Assembly: GCF_001909055.1 (NCBI RefSeq)
Contig: NZ_LVWI01000075.1
Span: 1 to 32,226, forward strand
Reading direction: 5' to 3'
Length of the DNA stretch: 32,226 bases
Origin: Paenibacillus helianthi
GTDB lineage: Bacteria > Bacillota > Bacilli > Paenibacillales > Paenibacillaceae
A program made the translations under genes and the position numbers. Shown here one piece after another: positions 16,710 to 24,896 of this stretch (positions within the stretch are counted from its first letter, which is position 1; each line of letters opens with the position of its first letter). Under the pieces are notes generated by a model. That model was not told where the DNA came from. It did not search any database and saw only the letters and a program-made list of their open reading frames with translations.

Positions 16710-17670
16710 GCGGCAGCTGGTAGAGGAGTTCAAACGAGATTCCCGGAGGTGTCCTTCTGATCTGGATACCCGAATAGCGGCAGAATACAGGCAGCAGGTG
16801 ATGCAACAAAGGGGAAAACCATCCATGTTCAAAACTAAAAAAACGCCGAAATTTGTCCTGATCGCCGCTATTTTCATTGTACTATGCGGGTTCGGCTATG
16901 CAGGCAGCAAGCTTCTGTTTGATGACCATACCGATAAGCTCTCCTCTAACTATAAGATCGAGCAGAAGCTGCAGCTCATTCCAGAGGATGTAGCGAAGAT
17001 CCGCGGTTCGCTTGCGGAAGTGAGAACACAGCTAAACCCTGGAGAAACGGCGGTTGTATATTTTAAAGACCATGACCTTGAGGCTCAGGGAACCCCGGTT
17101 GTCTACGGCATCAATAAACCAGTTGTGCTTCCTGTAGAGGAGTGGAGAGCGGCCTTACAAGAGCATCATGTCGGAGAGAAGTTTCCTGAATCGATCCTTG
17201 GAGCCTACCGTTTCGTAGAAGGCATGGAGACTTCGCCCTTCCAATTCACGTTCGGGGCGGATGCCTACACACTTCTGGATGAAATGAAGGCTGAGAGCAA
17301 GAAGACGGGAAGTGAGATGCTGTGGCGTAAGACGGATGTGTCTGAAGATATTACTACAACCTACACTTCTGTATACCGCAATGCGGCGGGCGACTCGATC
17401 TATCTGACCTGGCAAATTGCAGACGGCGCTCCCGGCGCCAAGGTATTCCAACTCGTTCCGCCCGGTACGGTGTATGAGGAACTTCAAATCGGCGGCCTAA
17501 CGGCACATTATCTGAAGGACAGTCAGTCGCTGTTCGGGGAGAGCAGTGTTCATCAGGATGTAACATGGCTGAGTGCAGGCGAAGGCAAGAGTACTGCCTA
17601 TCATGTGCAGACCGATTCCCGGACGGTGACCAAAGAGCAATTGATTGAAGCGGCTAAAAGCCTGTTCTAG
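16693..17670 (+). CDS. Putative membrane-bound anti-sigma factor
   Basis: Protein of 325 aa. A charged cytoplasmic N-terminus of about 50 residues is followed by one membrane helix (KFVLIAAIFIVLCGFGYAG, about 54-72) and a large extracellular part of about 250 residues with no recognised domain. This is the topology of anti-sigma factors partnered with ECF sigmas. The ATG at 16693 overlaps the sigma gene and has AGGAGG just upstream. A TTG at 16701 (9-nt spacing) is an alternative start. The anti-sigma role rests on topology and gene context, not on a domain match. Confidence 0.7.
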   Translation: MALSIERQLVEEFKRDSRRCPSDLDTRIAAEYRQQVMQQRGKPSMFKTKKTPKFVLIAAIFIVLCGFGYAGSKLLFDDHTDKLSSNYKIEQKLQLIPEDVAKIRGSLAEVRTQLNPGETAVVYFKDHDLEAQGTPVVYGINKPVVLPVEEWRAALQEHHVGEKFPESILGAYRFVEGMETSPFQFTFGADAYTLLDEMKAESKKTGSEMLWRKTDVSEDITTTYTSVYRNAAGDSIYLTWQIADGAPGAKVFQLVPPGTVYEELQIGGLTAHYLKDSQSLFGESSVHQDVTWLSAGEGKSTAYHVQTDSRTVTKEQLIEAAKSLF

Positions 17671-17678
17671 ACAGCTAC

Positions 17679-17726
17679 AACAAAGAACGGTTGATCCATG
17701 ATCCATGGAATCAACCGTTCTTTGTT
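17679..17726. terminator. Bidirectional terminator between convergent genes
   Basis: A perfect 17-bp stem (AACAAAGAACGGTTGAT at 17679-17695 with its complement at 17710-17726) has flanking A and T runs on both sides. It serves the convergent sigma/anti-sigma operon and the MerR-like gene. Confidence 0.9.
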
Positions 17727-17748
17727 TGGCCTGCATGCGAATTTGGGG

Positions 17749-18288
17749 TTACAGGAATGAGAAAAAAGTGCGCAGCAGCCCGCGCTTCCGCGGCGGACTC
17801 TGGATCCTCCCGGCTGCAGCGTTAGGCTCGTACGGGGAGAGGGATGGGTCGGTCCGCTCCTGAATCGTTTCCAGAGATACTGCCAATTGCTTGATCATTT
17901 GACGCAGGTCCTCAAGCTCTCCGCGCTGCTGGAGCAGCTGTACCGAGACTACTTCGTCAGCTTTATGTTCTAGTGAGCGTTCAATGTAATCGATTCGCGA
18001 CAGCATGTCTTCCATAGGCCCGTCGGGTGTGCGGAGGAGCGGGTCCTTCTCCTGTGATACGGGCTGCACGGTGCCAGTAGCAAGCTCCAGGTTGATGCAC
18101 TCTAGTGCTTCCCCGCGATTGATGCGGTCTTTAATCAATTGTAGCAGGCTGATTGCCTGCTCTGAGAATATATAATGTCCAAACCGGTCCTTTGGAAAGA
18201 AATCAGGGAACATGGCAGCCCAGCGTTTGATAGTGGTCTGGCTAACGGACAACAGCTCTGCGGCATCCTTTGTTTTCAGCATTTCCAT
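17749..18288 (-). CDS. MerR-type helix-turn-helix protein with coiled coil
   Basis: Protein of 179 aa. The N-terminal winged helix (about 3-70) begins LKTKDAAELLSVSQTTIKRWA, matching the MerR/excisionase HTH with the wing at DRFGHYIFSEQA. A heptad-rich coiled coil (about 95-145) and a Pro/Arg-rich C-terminus follow, ending with the basic-hydrophobic GLLRTFFSFL. The layout (HTH, coiled coil, membrane-active tail) recalls RacA-like DNA-anchoring proteins rather than metal- or drug-sensing MerR regulators, but the sequence match is limited to the HTH. GGAGG lies 7 nt before the ATG. Transcribed alone, convergent with the anti-sigma gene. Confidence 0.75.
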   Translation of the reverse strand: MEMLKTKDAAELLSVSQTTIKRWAAMFPDFFPKDRFGHYIFSEQAISLLQLIKDRINRGEALECINLELATGTVQPVSQEKDPLLRTPDGPMEDMLSRIDYIERSLEHKADEVVSVQLLQQRGELEDLRQMIKQLAVSLETIQERTDPSLSPYEPNAAAGRIQSPPRKRGLLRTFFSFL

Positions 18289-18333
18289 TTCGATTCCTCC
18301 AGTTCAGGTAGTCTTGCTATGAACAATTCGCTC

Positions 18334-18363
18334 TTCATAAGCGGCTCCCTGCACGGGTGACAA
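18334..18363 (-). promoter_or_regulatory. Candidate promoter of the MerR-like gene
   Basis: On the minus strand TTGTCA (18363-18358, five of six to consensus) and TATGAA (18339-18334, four of six) lie 18 nt apart, about 45 nt before the ATG at 18288. The rest of the 120-bp gap shows nothing else. Confidence 0.4.
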
Positions 18364-18408
18364 AGGAAGTGCTGATTCGATAAACAAAGTGCTATTACGA
18401 GAAATTAT

Positions 18409-19203
18409 TTAAGGCGTGTTCGCTTGAAACAGGCTGTTTCTGTACTGGGTAAGCGGAGCCAGCCAGACGGTTCCTGTCCCCCGGTACACATTAACAAGCC
18501 CCTCGCCGGAGGCAGCGGAGCCAAGACGGGTTTTGCCTGACTTTTCTACGGTGAAATCCAGGGTGTTGGACCACATTAATGCAAAGTTGCCATCGACCTT
18601 CAGCACATCATTCTGCAGCTCAACGACAACGGCTTCCTCGGAGGGAATCGGTGCTTCCAGGGCCAGGATGCCTTTGCCTTTGGCGCTCAGATTGAACAGC
18701 CCTTCTCCGCCCAGTGCGGCAGAGGACAGGTTCTTGCGCGCGGTAACGGCCAGCTGGAGGGAAGACTCACAGGCCAGGAACAGGCCGTCATCAATGACGA
18801 TATGATCGTTGTCGACATCAATCAGCCACAGATATTTATAAGTGGTTTCCAGCAGAATCGTACCCGTGCCTTTGTAGAGAGGTTTGATGGCACTGGTTCC
18901 GGTTGCGGCGCTGGACACGATATTTCGCATCAGTCCACCGACCCCTTTTACCCCTGAGGTCATTTCAATATTCCCGACCATATACTGCATGGCCCCGGCA
19001 CTCAGCGTAACCTCGCTGTTGTTCAGCTCAATCATGAGCTGCTTGTTGCGCATGTTGCTTTTGCTCATGAAGAAGTTGGATTGTGCTTCCGCCAAGGTGG
19101 TGCTGCTCAAATCCTCTTTGTACTCGATAACCGAAAATCCGCCAAGCTGTTCCTTGATCACAACATTGCTGTTATCTTTCAGATTATTGATGGTATAGGC
19201 CAA
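18409..19203 (-). CDS. AIM24 family protein (DUF124)
   Basis: Protein of 264 aa that starts with TTG at 19203 (GCC TAT ACC follow); AGGAG about 9 nt upstream supports it and no ATG is near. The sequence is a series of Gly-rich beta-strands typical of the AIM24/TerB-associated family. Examples are SAGAMQYMVGNIEM near residue 65, GGLMRNIVSS, YKGTGTILLETTYKYLW and GLVNVYRGTGTVWLAP near the C-terminus. Its function in bacteria is poorly defined; the mitochondrial AIM24 domain protein is linked to inner-membrane organisation. There is no signal peptide or helix. It is separated from the MerR-like gene by 120 bp and its promoter is not clear. Confidence 0.9.
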   Translation of the reverse strand: MAYTINNLKDNSNVVIKEQLGGFSVIEYKEDLSSTTLAEAQSNFFMSKSNMRNKQLMIELNNSEVTLSAGAMQYMVGNIEMTSGVKGVGGLMRNIVSSAATGTSAIKPLYKGTGTILLETTYKYLWLIDVDNDHIVIDDGLFLACESSLQLAVTARKNLSSAALGGEGLFNLSAKGKGILALEAPIPSEEAVVVELQNDVLKVDGNFALMWSNTLDFTVEKSGKTRLGSAASGEGLVNVYRGTGTVWLAPLTQYRNSLFQANTP

Positions 19204-19299
19204 ATGAATCCTCTCCTCTGCTGGGCAGTGATGTTGTAAGCGGAAGCGGATCTGCTTCGAAGGTAGGTATTCGACACAAAGGGGGCATCTCCTTGTCCC

Positions 19300-20169
19300 C
19301 TAGAAGCCTCTCACACTGGAGGGGGTTCTTTGCTTGTGTTTTTTGAAGGTGCGGCTGAAGTAGTAAATATCATTGAATCCGGTGGCTGCGGCGATTTCAG
19401 AAACGGTCAGCTGCGTATGGCGCAGCATGGAGTCGGCCCGGTCCAGCCGGACGGCGTTAACATATTCGGATATCGTGTGTCCGGTCAGCTCCTTGAAGAG
19501 GCGGCTGAAATGGAAGCGGCTGAGCCCGGCGAGCGCCGCAAGATGGTCCACAAAGATAGGCTCGCTATATCGGGTGTCAATATAACGAAGCACCGGAGCG
19601 AACCGCTCAATGGTCTGAATGCGCCGGGTCTGTTCGGCCTGCGACAGTACGGTTACCACATGTCCGCGCAGCAGCAGGGTAAGCAGGCGGTACAGCTCGG
19701 ACTTGACTGCCAGCTCATAGCCGAATTCGCGGCGTTCGAGTTCGCGGATAATGGTCAGGGCACAGTCAGTAATATGCTGATCCCCGGAGATATGGTTGCG
19801 GAGCAGCAGACGGTTCTGCTGGATCGGTGCGATGAATTTGGTCTCTGCAGCGTCACTTACGGCGCTATGCAGTAATGAGGTGTCCGCGATAATCGCGTAA
19901 TAGAGCAGATCGGCAGAGGCGCTTACGCCATAATGCAGCTCATTGCTGTTCACGGCGATCAGATCGCCGGCACGGACATGGATTGGTGTCCGTCCGCATT
20001 CGAACACCGCTTCTCCGCGCTCAATGAACAGAAATTCCAGATGCTCATGCCAGTGATGGGGAAACAGCACGACGCCCGCCCTGTCAAAGCGCTGGGTATG
20101 TACTTTGATTGGAAACTCGGGGTCCGGCATATCCATGGGCTCCCGCAGTTCCATGTCGTAGTTCAGCAT
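19300..20169 (-). CDS. AraC-family transcriptional regulator with cupin domain
   Basis: Protein of 289 aa. The N-terminal cupin-like sensor (about 30-110) contains FPHHWHEHLEFLFIERGEA and RAGDLIAVNSNELHYG. The C-terminal double HTH (about 190-289) has LAGLSRFHFSRLFKELTGH and IAAATGFNDIYYFSRTFKKH. I start at the ATG at 20169 (MLNYDMELREP). The longer frame to 20247 begins upstream of the likely transcription start and lacks a Shine-Dalgarno site; the chosen start has GGGAGG at a somewhat long spacing (12 nt). It diverges from the dehydrogenase/isomerase operon and is its probable activator, sensing a sugar or cyclitol through the cupin. Confidence 0.9.
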   Translation of the reverse strand: MLNYDMELREPMDMPDPEFPIKVHTQRFDRAGVVLFPHHWHEHLEFLFIERGEAVFECGRTPIHVRAGDLIAVNSNELHYGVSASADLLYYAIIADTSLLHSAVSDAAETKFIAPIQQNRLLLRNHISGDQHITDCALTIIRELERREFGYELAVKSELYRLLTLLLRGHVVTVLSQAEQTRRIQTIERFAPVLRYIDTRYSEPIFVDHLAALAGLSRFHFSRLFKELTGHTISEYVNAVRLDRADSMLRHTQLTVSEIAAATGFNDIYYFSRTFKKHKQRTPSSVRGF

Positions 20170-20233
20170 TGTTGGATTACACCTCCCACCGCACAATTGT
20201 ACAAATAAGACCGCAAGGCGCTGCATGGTCTTC

Positions 20234-20273
20234 ATGATTGAAATCATTATAATACGAATCAGAACGTATGCAA
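20234..20273 (-). promoter_or_regulatory. Promoter of the AraC gene with overlapping palindrome
   Basis: On the minus strand TTGCAT (20273-20268) and a perfect TATAAT (20251-20246) are 16 nt apart. The palindrome ATGAT-TGAA-ATCAT (20234-20247) abuts that -10 and covers the likely +1. On the plus strand TATAAT (20248-20253) serves the dehydrogenase operon but has no good -35. One operator could therefore repress the regulator's own gene and help activate the operon. Confidence 0.5.
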
Positions 20274-20297
20274 ATAAAAGAGAGAAGGTTCGTGGAT

Positions 20298-21350
20298 ATG
20301 ATCAGGGTTGGCGTAATTGGAACAGGCTCCATCTCAGGCATGCATCTGAATGCCTACCGGAAGAATCCTCAGACCGCTGTGTATGCGGTATGCGACTTGA
20401 ATGAAGAACGTGCAAGGGCAGCTGCTGCTGAGTATGGTGCGGAGAAGGTGTATACGGATTACCGCGCGCTGCTGGCTGATCCAAGCGTTGATGCAGTCAG
20501 TATCTGTACCTGGAACAACTCCCATGCCGAGATCAGCATTGCGGCGCTGCAAGCCGGCAAGCATGTGCTGGTGGAGAAGCCCCTCTGCCGTACGCTGGAA
20601 GAAGCGGTACAGGTTCAGCAGGCAGTGGAAGAGAGCGGCAAGATTTTGCAAGTGGGCTTCGTACGGCGCTACGATGCCAACGTCCAGCTGCTTCAGAAGC
20701 TGGTGGAAGCAGGGGAGTTTGGTGAGATCTACTATGCGAAGGCGACGACGTTACGGCGTCTTGGCAATCCCGGCGGCTGGTTCGCTGACATCGAACGCTC
20801 CGGCGGTGGACCGCTGATCGATATCGGGGTCCATGTCATCGATCTGTGCTGGTACTTGATGGGCCGTCCGAAACCGGTATCAGTCAGTGCCAATACCTAC
20901 CGGAAGCTGGGCAACCGCGCCCACGTGGAACATCTCTCTTTCTATAAAGCTGCTGACTACGATGCGGCGAATAATACGGTGGAGGATCTGGCGAATGCGC
21001 TGATCCGGTTCGAGAACGGAGCTTCGCTGTTAGTAGATGTCAGCTTTACACTGCATGCGAAGGAAGATGAAAGGTCTGTACGCCTGTATGGGGAGAAAGG
21101 CGGCTTTGAAATCGATCCCGAAACGGTGATTGTGCGTGAAGAGGCCAATACCATCGTCAATATCTATCCGCAGACGGATCATGCAGGATTCGATTTTAAC
21201 AGTGCGTTCCAGTATGAAATTGATCATTTCACCAGCTGTGTAGGGAGTGGCTCGCAGCCGCTGAGCCCTGTGCAGGACGGGGTGGAAATCATGAAGATAC
21301 TTGGCGGGATCTACGCATCCGCAGCCAAAGGCGAAGAGGTGAAATTATGA
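20298..21350 (+). CDS. Gfo/Idh/MocA-family NAD(P)-dependent oxidoreductase
   Basis: Protein of 350 aa. The N-terminal Rossmann fold (GVIGTGSISGMHLNAY) is followed by the family's catalytic-lysine segment LVEKPLCRT and the C-terminal alpha/beta domain with GGGPLIDIGVHVIDLCWYLMG (Asp/His of the active site). It is expected to oxidise or reduce a sugar, sugar acid or cyclitol with NAD(P). I start at the ATG at 20298 with AGAAGG 9 nt upstream; the ATG at 20268 lies inside the promoter and has no ribosome site. It overlaps the next gene by 4 bp (ATGA at 21347-21350). The substrate is not evident; inositol-like substrates are common for neighbours of this type. Confidence 0.93.
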   Translation: MIRVGVIGTGSISGMHLNAYRKNPQTAVYAVCDLNEERARAAAAEYGAEKVYTDYRALLADPSVDAVSICTWNNSHAEISIAALQAGKHVLVEKPLCRTLEEAVQVQQAVEESGKILQVGFVRRYDANVQLLQKLVEAGEFGEIYYAKATTLRRLGNPGGWFADIERSGGGPLIDIGVHVIDLCWYLMGRPKPVSVSANTYRKLGNRAHVEHLSFYKAADYDAANNTVEDLANALIRFENGASLLVDVSFTLHAKEDERSVRLYGEKGGFEIDPETVIVREEANTIVNIYPQTDHAGFDFNSAFQYEIDHFTSCVGSGSQPLSPVQDGVEIMKILGGIYASAAKGEEVKL

Positions 21351-22204
21351 AGCTCGGAATCAGCACCTACAGTCTGCACGCGGCGTTTGCCGCCGGAGAG
21401 CTGACACTGAAGGGCGTCCTGGAGACGATCGCCGACCTGGGGGCGGAACATGCAGAGATTGTACCCTTAGGCTTCAATCTGATCGACAATCCGGAGCTTA
21501 TGGATGTCATTCTGCAGACTGCAGCGGACCGTGGCCTTGAGTTGTCCAATTATGCGATCGGTGCGAATTTTGCCGGACTGGAGACAGAGATGCGGCGGAA
21601 GGAAATGGAGCGGGTGAAGCGGGAAGTGGAGGTGTGTGCAGCACTTGGCATTCAGCGGATGCGGCACGATGTGGCCTCGTCACCTGATCTGTCCATCGTC
21701 CATTTTCTGGAGGAGCTGCCGCAGCTGGCTGACGCCTGCCGTGAAATTGCCGATTATGCATCCGGCTTCGGCATCACAACGAGTGTAGAGAATCACGGAT
21801 ACTTCATCCAGCACAGCGACCGGGTACAGGCATTGGTAAGCGCTGTGGACCGGGAGAACTTCCGCACGACACTGGACGTTGGCAACTTTCTGTGCGCCGA
21901 TGAGAACCCGCTTACTGCTGTGGCCGGCAACCTCAAGATGGCCTCCATGGTTCACCTCAAGGATTTCTATGTCCGTCCGCAGGACCGGCATCCCGGAGAA
22001 GGGTGGTTCCAGTCTTCCGGCGGGAATTGGCTCAGGGGCGCGATCGTGGGGCAGGGCGACATCGACATGCCGCGTGTGCTCAGGCTGGTGAAGGAGAGCG
22101 GGTATGACGGCTATATTTCTATCGAATTTGAGGGCATGGAAGAATGCCGCAAGGGAACAAGGCTGGGCCTGGAATACGTCAAGCGGACATGGAATGCGAT
22201 CTAA
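21347..22204 (+). CDS. Sugar-phosphate isomerase/epimerase-like TIM-barrel protein
   Basis: Protein of 285 aa of the AP-endonuclease-2/xylose-isomerase-like TIM-barrel family. Metal-binding residues sit in the expected places: Glu in SVENHG, Asp in TLDVGNF, His in VHLKDF and Glu in YISIEFEG. The ATG overlaps the dehydrogenase stop, so the two are coupled. Such enzymes isomerise or epimerise keto sugars or inosose derivatives produced by Gfo/Idh/MocA dehydrogenases. The exact reaction is not deducible. Confidence 0.9.
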   Translation: MKLGISTYSLHAAFAAGELTLKGVLETIADLGAEHAEIVPLGFNLIDNPELMDVILQTAADRGLELSNYAIGANFAGLETEMRRKEMERVKREVEVCAALGIQRMRHDVASSPDLSIVHFLEELPQLADACREIADYASGFGITTSVENHGYFIQHSDRVQALVSAVDRENFRTTLDVGNFLCADENPLTAVAGNLKMASMVHLKDFYVRPQDRHPGEGWFQSSGGNWLRGAIVGQGDIDMPRVLRLVKESGYDGYISIEFEGMEECRKGTRLGLEYVKRTWNAI

Positions 22205-22237
22205 TCAAATGACTCAAATAGGAGGAGGATTACCGCC

Positions 22238-23131
22238 ATGGCGACACCTGTCATCAGCAATAAAATCGGCGTGATCGTAGACAGCTTTCAGGTTGGGGTG
22301 AAGGAGGGCTTGCGCAAGGCAAAAGAAGCAGGCGCGGACGGGGTGCAGATCTATGCGGTACAGGGTGAATTCGATCCTGCTAATCTGTCTCCGGCTGCCC
22401 GCCGCGAATGGAAGGAATATATCGCTTCGCTCGGGCTCGAAATCTCGGCTCTTGTCGGCGATCTGGGAGGGCACGGCTTCCAGGACCCTGCGCAGAACCG
22501 CGCCAAAATCGACAAGTCGAAGCGTATCATGGAGCTGGCCAAGGAACTGGGCACAGACATCGTGACCACGCATATCGGGATCGTTCCTCCGAACAAGGAC
22601 AGTCAAATCTATGAGACGATGCACACAGCCTGTGAGGAGCTAAGCCGGTATGCGCATGAGATGAATGCTTACTTCGCGATCGAAACCGGGCCGGAGACTG
22701 CCGCGCATCTGAAAATGTTCCTGGACGGGCTGGGTTCCAAAGGGGTGTCGGTTAACTTCGATCCGGCCAATATGGTGATGGTGACCGGAGATGATCCGGT
22801 GCAGGGTGTTCATACCCTGAAAGACTACATTGTGCACACCCATGCGAAGGATGGCGTCAAGCTGGCTAATATCGATCCGCGCGATGTATACGGAGAGTAC
22901 GGTTATGAAGCACCGGAGCTGGACCATGAGAAAATCGCGGAGATGGCAGAGTCCGGTTCGGCGTTCCGCGAAGTGCCGCTGGGAGCGGGAGGTGTCGACT
23001 GGAACGGTTATCTTCAGGCATTGAACGATATCGGCTACCAAGGGTATCTGACGATTGAGCGCGAAGTCGGCAGCAATCCGGAGGCGGATATCCGCCTGGC
23101 TGTTGAGTTTTTGAAGAGGTTCCGGGCATAG
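22238..23131 (+). CDS. Second TIM-barrel isomerase/epimerase-like protein
   Basis: Protein of 297 aa with GGAGGAGG about 9 nt before the ATG. It is another xylose-isomerase-like TIM barrel with Glu in FAIETGPE, Asp in VNFDPANMVM, His in HTHAKDG and Glu in LTIEREVG. It is distinct from the protein just upstream; the two share only the fold motifs. Spacing to the preceding gene is 33 bp and a terminator follows, so it ends a three-gene operon. With a dehydrogenase and another isomerase it probably completes a short catabolic sequence for an unusual sugar or cyclitol. Confidence 0.9.
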   Translation: MATPVISNKIGVIVDSFQVGVKEGLRKAKEAGADGVQIYAVQGEFDPANLSPAARREWKEYIASLGLEISALVGDLGGHGFQDPAQNRAKIDKSKRIMELAKELGTDIVTTHIGIVPPNKDSQIYETMHTACEELSRYAHEMNAYFAIETGPETAAHLKMFLDGLGSKGVSVNFDPANMVMVTGDDPVQGVHTLKDYIVHTHAKDGVKLANIDPRDVYGEYGYEAPELDHEKIAEMAESGSAFREVPLGAGGVDWNGYLQALNDIGYQGYLTIEREVGSNPEADIRLAVEFLKRFRA

Positions 23132-23200
23132 GCGAGGGCTAAGCGGCGGACTAGGCTGATTTACTGTATTGGAGATCCTGAAGTCCGGGTGAACATGGAA

Positions 23201-23240
23201 ACGGCTGCCCTTTCTTGTGAAGGAGGCGCAGCCGTCTTTT
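23201..23240 (+). terminator. Terminator of the dehydrogenase/isomerase operon
   Basis: ACGGCTGC (23201-23208) pairs with GCAGCCGT (23228-23235) and is followed by CTTTT. The loop is long (19 nt). It lies about 70 bp after the stop codon. Confidence 0.7.
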
Positions 23241-23254
23241 GCTTGGAAATAATC

Positions 23255-23284
23255 TTCATGGTATCCAAATGAAATTGCTATAAT
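23255..23284 (+). promoter_or_regulatory. Weak candidate promoter of the esterase gene
   Basis: A perfect -10 TATAAT (23279-23284) lies 34 nt before the ATG at 23318. The best -35 (TTCATG, 18-nt spacer) matches consensus poorly. Confidence 0.35.
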
Positions 23285-23317
23285 CCAAGAGAGAAGGAAA
23301 TTTTGGGAGGGCAACCA

Positions 23318-24445
23318 ATGACCACACAAGAACGTTTAAAGACACAGCCGCTGTCTGCTGTAGCGCATGTAAAAGTCCATGGAAGAACCACAGGAGCACT
23401 TGCTCCGTTAACCCTGTTCTGGACGGGGAGTGCTGTTGAATTCAATGTACAGGGCTCAGAGCTGTGGATTGAGGTTGAGGCGGACTATGAGGTGTATGAG
23501 CCGTGGATTAGCATTCTGATTAATTCGGTCCCTGTAAGCAGACAAATGCTGACCGCAGGCCGGTACTGGATTTGTGTATTTAGAGGTATGAATGAGAACG
23601 CTATCAAAAATGTGCGGGTGGTCAAAGAGGTCCAGGCGATGAGCGAAGATCCCGCGTGCCTGCTGCAGATCCATGCGGTGAAGGGGGATGGGGAATTTCT
23701 TCCGGTTGCGGACAAGCCCTATAAAATGGAGTTTATCGGTGACAGTATTACTTCAGGAGAGGGTACGGTAGGCGCCAAGGCGGAGGAAGACTGGATTCCT
23801 GCCTGGTTCAGCGCCACCTACAACTACACGGCAATGACAGCAGAGGCGCTGAATGCCGATTACCGGGTGATTTCCCAGAGTGGTTGGGGTGTGCTCACAA
23901 GCTGGGATAACAATCCGCATTGCAATATTCCAAGGTATTATGAGCAGGTATGCGGGATGCTGACGGGTGAGAGGAATGAAGCGTTAGGGGTACATACAGC
24001 GAACGCTTTTGAGGACTGGCAGCCGGACGTGGTGGTGGTGAATCTGGGCACCAATGATGGCGGCGCATTCCAATCTCCGGCATGGAGGGATGAAGCGACC
24101 GGGGAAACGCATAAGCAACGGCTCCATGAAGACGGAACGTATAACGAAGAGGATTTGGCGGCCTTTGAGGAAGCAGTTGAACGTTTTCTGGGTACACTTC
24201 GGAAAAATAATAAAAAGGCCCACATCGTATGGGCCTACGGCATGCTGGGCATACCGATGATGCCGTCGATCCACCGTGCGGTCAGCAGCTATATGAGGAA
24301 GACAGGTGACAGACGGGTGTCGGTATTCCAGCTTCCCAATACAACAGCTGAAACTGTAGGGTCCAGAACCCATCCCGGTGTATTGGCCCATGAACGGGCA
24401 GCCCAAGCGTTGACCGGATATTTGCATGAGATTTTGCCGAGATAG
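23318..24445 (+). CDS. SGNH/GDSL hydrolase with N-terminal CE2-like domain
   Basis: Protein of 375 aa, start ATG with GGAGG 7 nt upstream. Residues about 1-130 look like the beta-sandwich found in front of carbohydrate esterase family 2 domains. The SGNH catalytic blocks follow: MEFIGDSITSGEG with nucleophile S143, a Gly in SQSGWGVL, VVVNLGTNDGG with N246, and the C-terminal Asp/His block RTHPGVLAHE with H352. It should remove acetyl or other acyl groups, possibly from oligosaccharides. There is no signal peptide, so it acts in the cytoplasm on imported substrate. It has its own terminator-separated transcription unit after the isomerase operon. Confidence 0.9.
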   Translation: MTTQERLKTQPLSAVAHVKVHGRTTGALAPLTLFWTGSAVEFNVQGSELWIEVEADYEVYEPWISILINSVPVSRQMLTAGRYWICVFRGMNENAIKNVRVVKEVQAMSEDPACLLQIHAVKGDGEFLPVADKPYKMEFIGDSITSGEGTVGAKAEEDWIPAWFSATYNYTAMTAEALNADYRVISQSGWGVLTSWDNNPHCNIPRYYEQVCGMLTGERNEALGVHTANAFEDWQPDVVVVNLGTNDGGAFQSPAWRDEATGETHKQRLHEDGTYNEEDLAAFEEAVERFLGTLRKNNKKAHIVWAYGMLGIPMMPSIHRAVSSYMRKTGDRRVSVFQLPNTTAETVGSRTHPGVLAHERAAQALTGYLHEILPR

Positions 24446-24471
24446 TCCCCGCTAAATGGAGCCTCTAAGGC

Positions 24472-24792
24472 TTAGACGATGTTGAACACCAGACCATACT
24501 GCTGCCGCGCCGCTTCTTCAAACAGATCGAACAAAGACTGCAAATGCGGCAGCAGATACCCGTCGACGAGCTCTTCATAGGTCTCATCGTCTCTCATTGG
24601 AAAGGCCAGCAGGATCAGCTCCTGTTCATCGAGGGAATCCAGATCCATGTTGTGGATACGGGTCCACTTCTCGAAATCAATCCGTTCGTCCACGCGTTCA
24701 GGCTGCCTAAGCCCGGGTATCTGTAATGCGATTTGGGCAACCTTCCCCGCAGGCAAATAGAAAGAGCCATACTCCACACCGGTAATGCCCAT
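24472..24792 (-). CDS. Small protein of unknown function
   Basis: Protein of 106 aa from the ATG at 24792, chosen because AGGAG stands 8 nt before it, against 2 nt for the ATG at 24798. It is acidic (DEQELILLAFPMRDDE; LFDLFEEAARQQYG) and has no recognised domain, signal or helix. It ends 26 bp from the convergent esterase gene and follows the GGDEF-EAL gene on the same strand, with a hairpin-rich 104-bp gap between. Not assigned. Confidence 0.7.
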   Translation of the reverse strand: MGITGVEYGSFYLPAGKVAQIALQIPGLRQPERVDERIDFEKWTRIHNMDLDSLDEQELILLAFPMRDDETYEELVDGYLLPHLQSLFDLFEEAARQQYGLVFNIV

Positions 24793-24828
24793 CTGCATCT
24801 CTCCTTAATAACGAGTGCAGCCATTATT

Positions 24829-24894
24829 CAGCGCAGCCCGGGAGCAGGCTGCGCTGACAGGCTCTCTTGGAAGTGATTACCCCTAATCAGGGGG
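24829..24894. other. Two GC-rich hairpins in the gap before the small unknown gene
   Basis: A perfect 10-bp stem (CAGCGCAGCC at 24829-24838, GGCTGCGCTG at 24847-24856) and a 5-bp stem (CCCCT/AGGGG, 24880-24893) lie in the gap between the two minus-strand genes. Neither has a T-run, so they are not classic terminators. They could be processing or attenuation elements of a shared transcript. Confidence 0.4.
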
Positions 24895-24896
24895 AG

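Noticed and set aside
19330..19875. 181-codon plus-strand frame opposite the AraC regulator
   Set aside because: Antisense of clear HTH coding sequence; no start context.
22640..23329. 229-codon minus-strand frame opposite the second isomerase gene
   Set aside because: Shadow of a well-supported gene; no ribosome site and no protein-like features.
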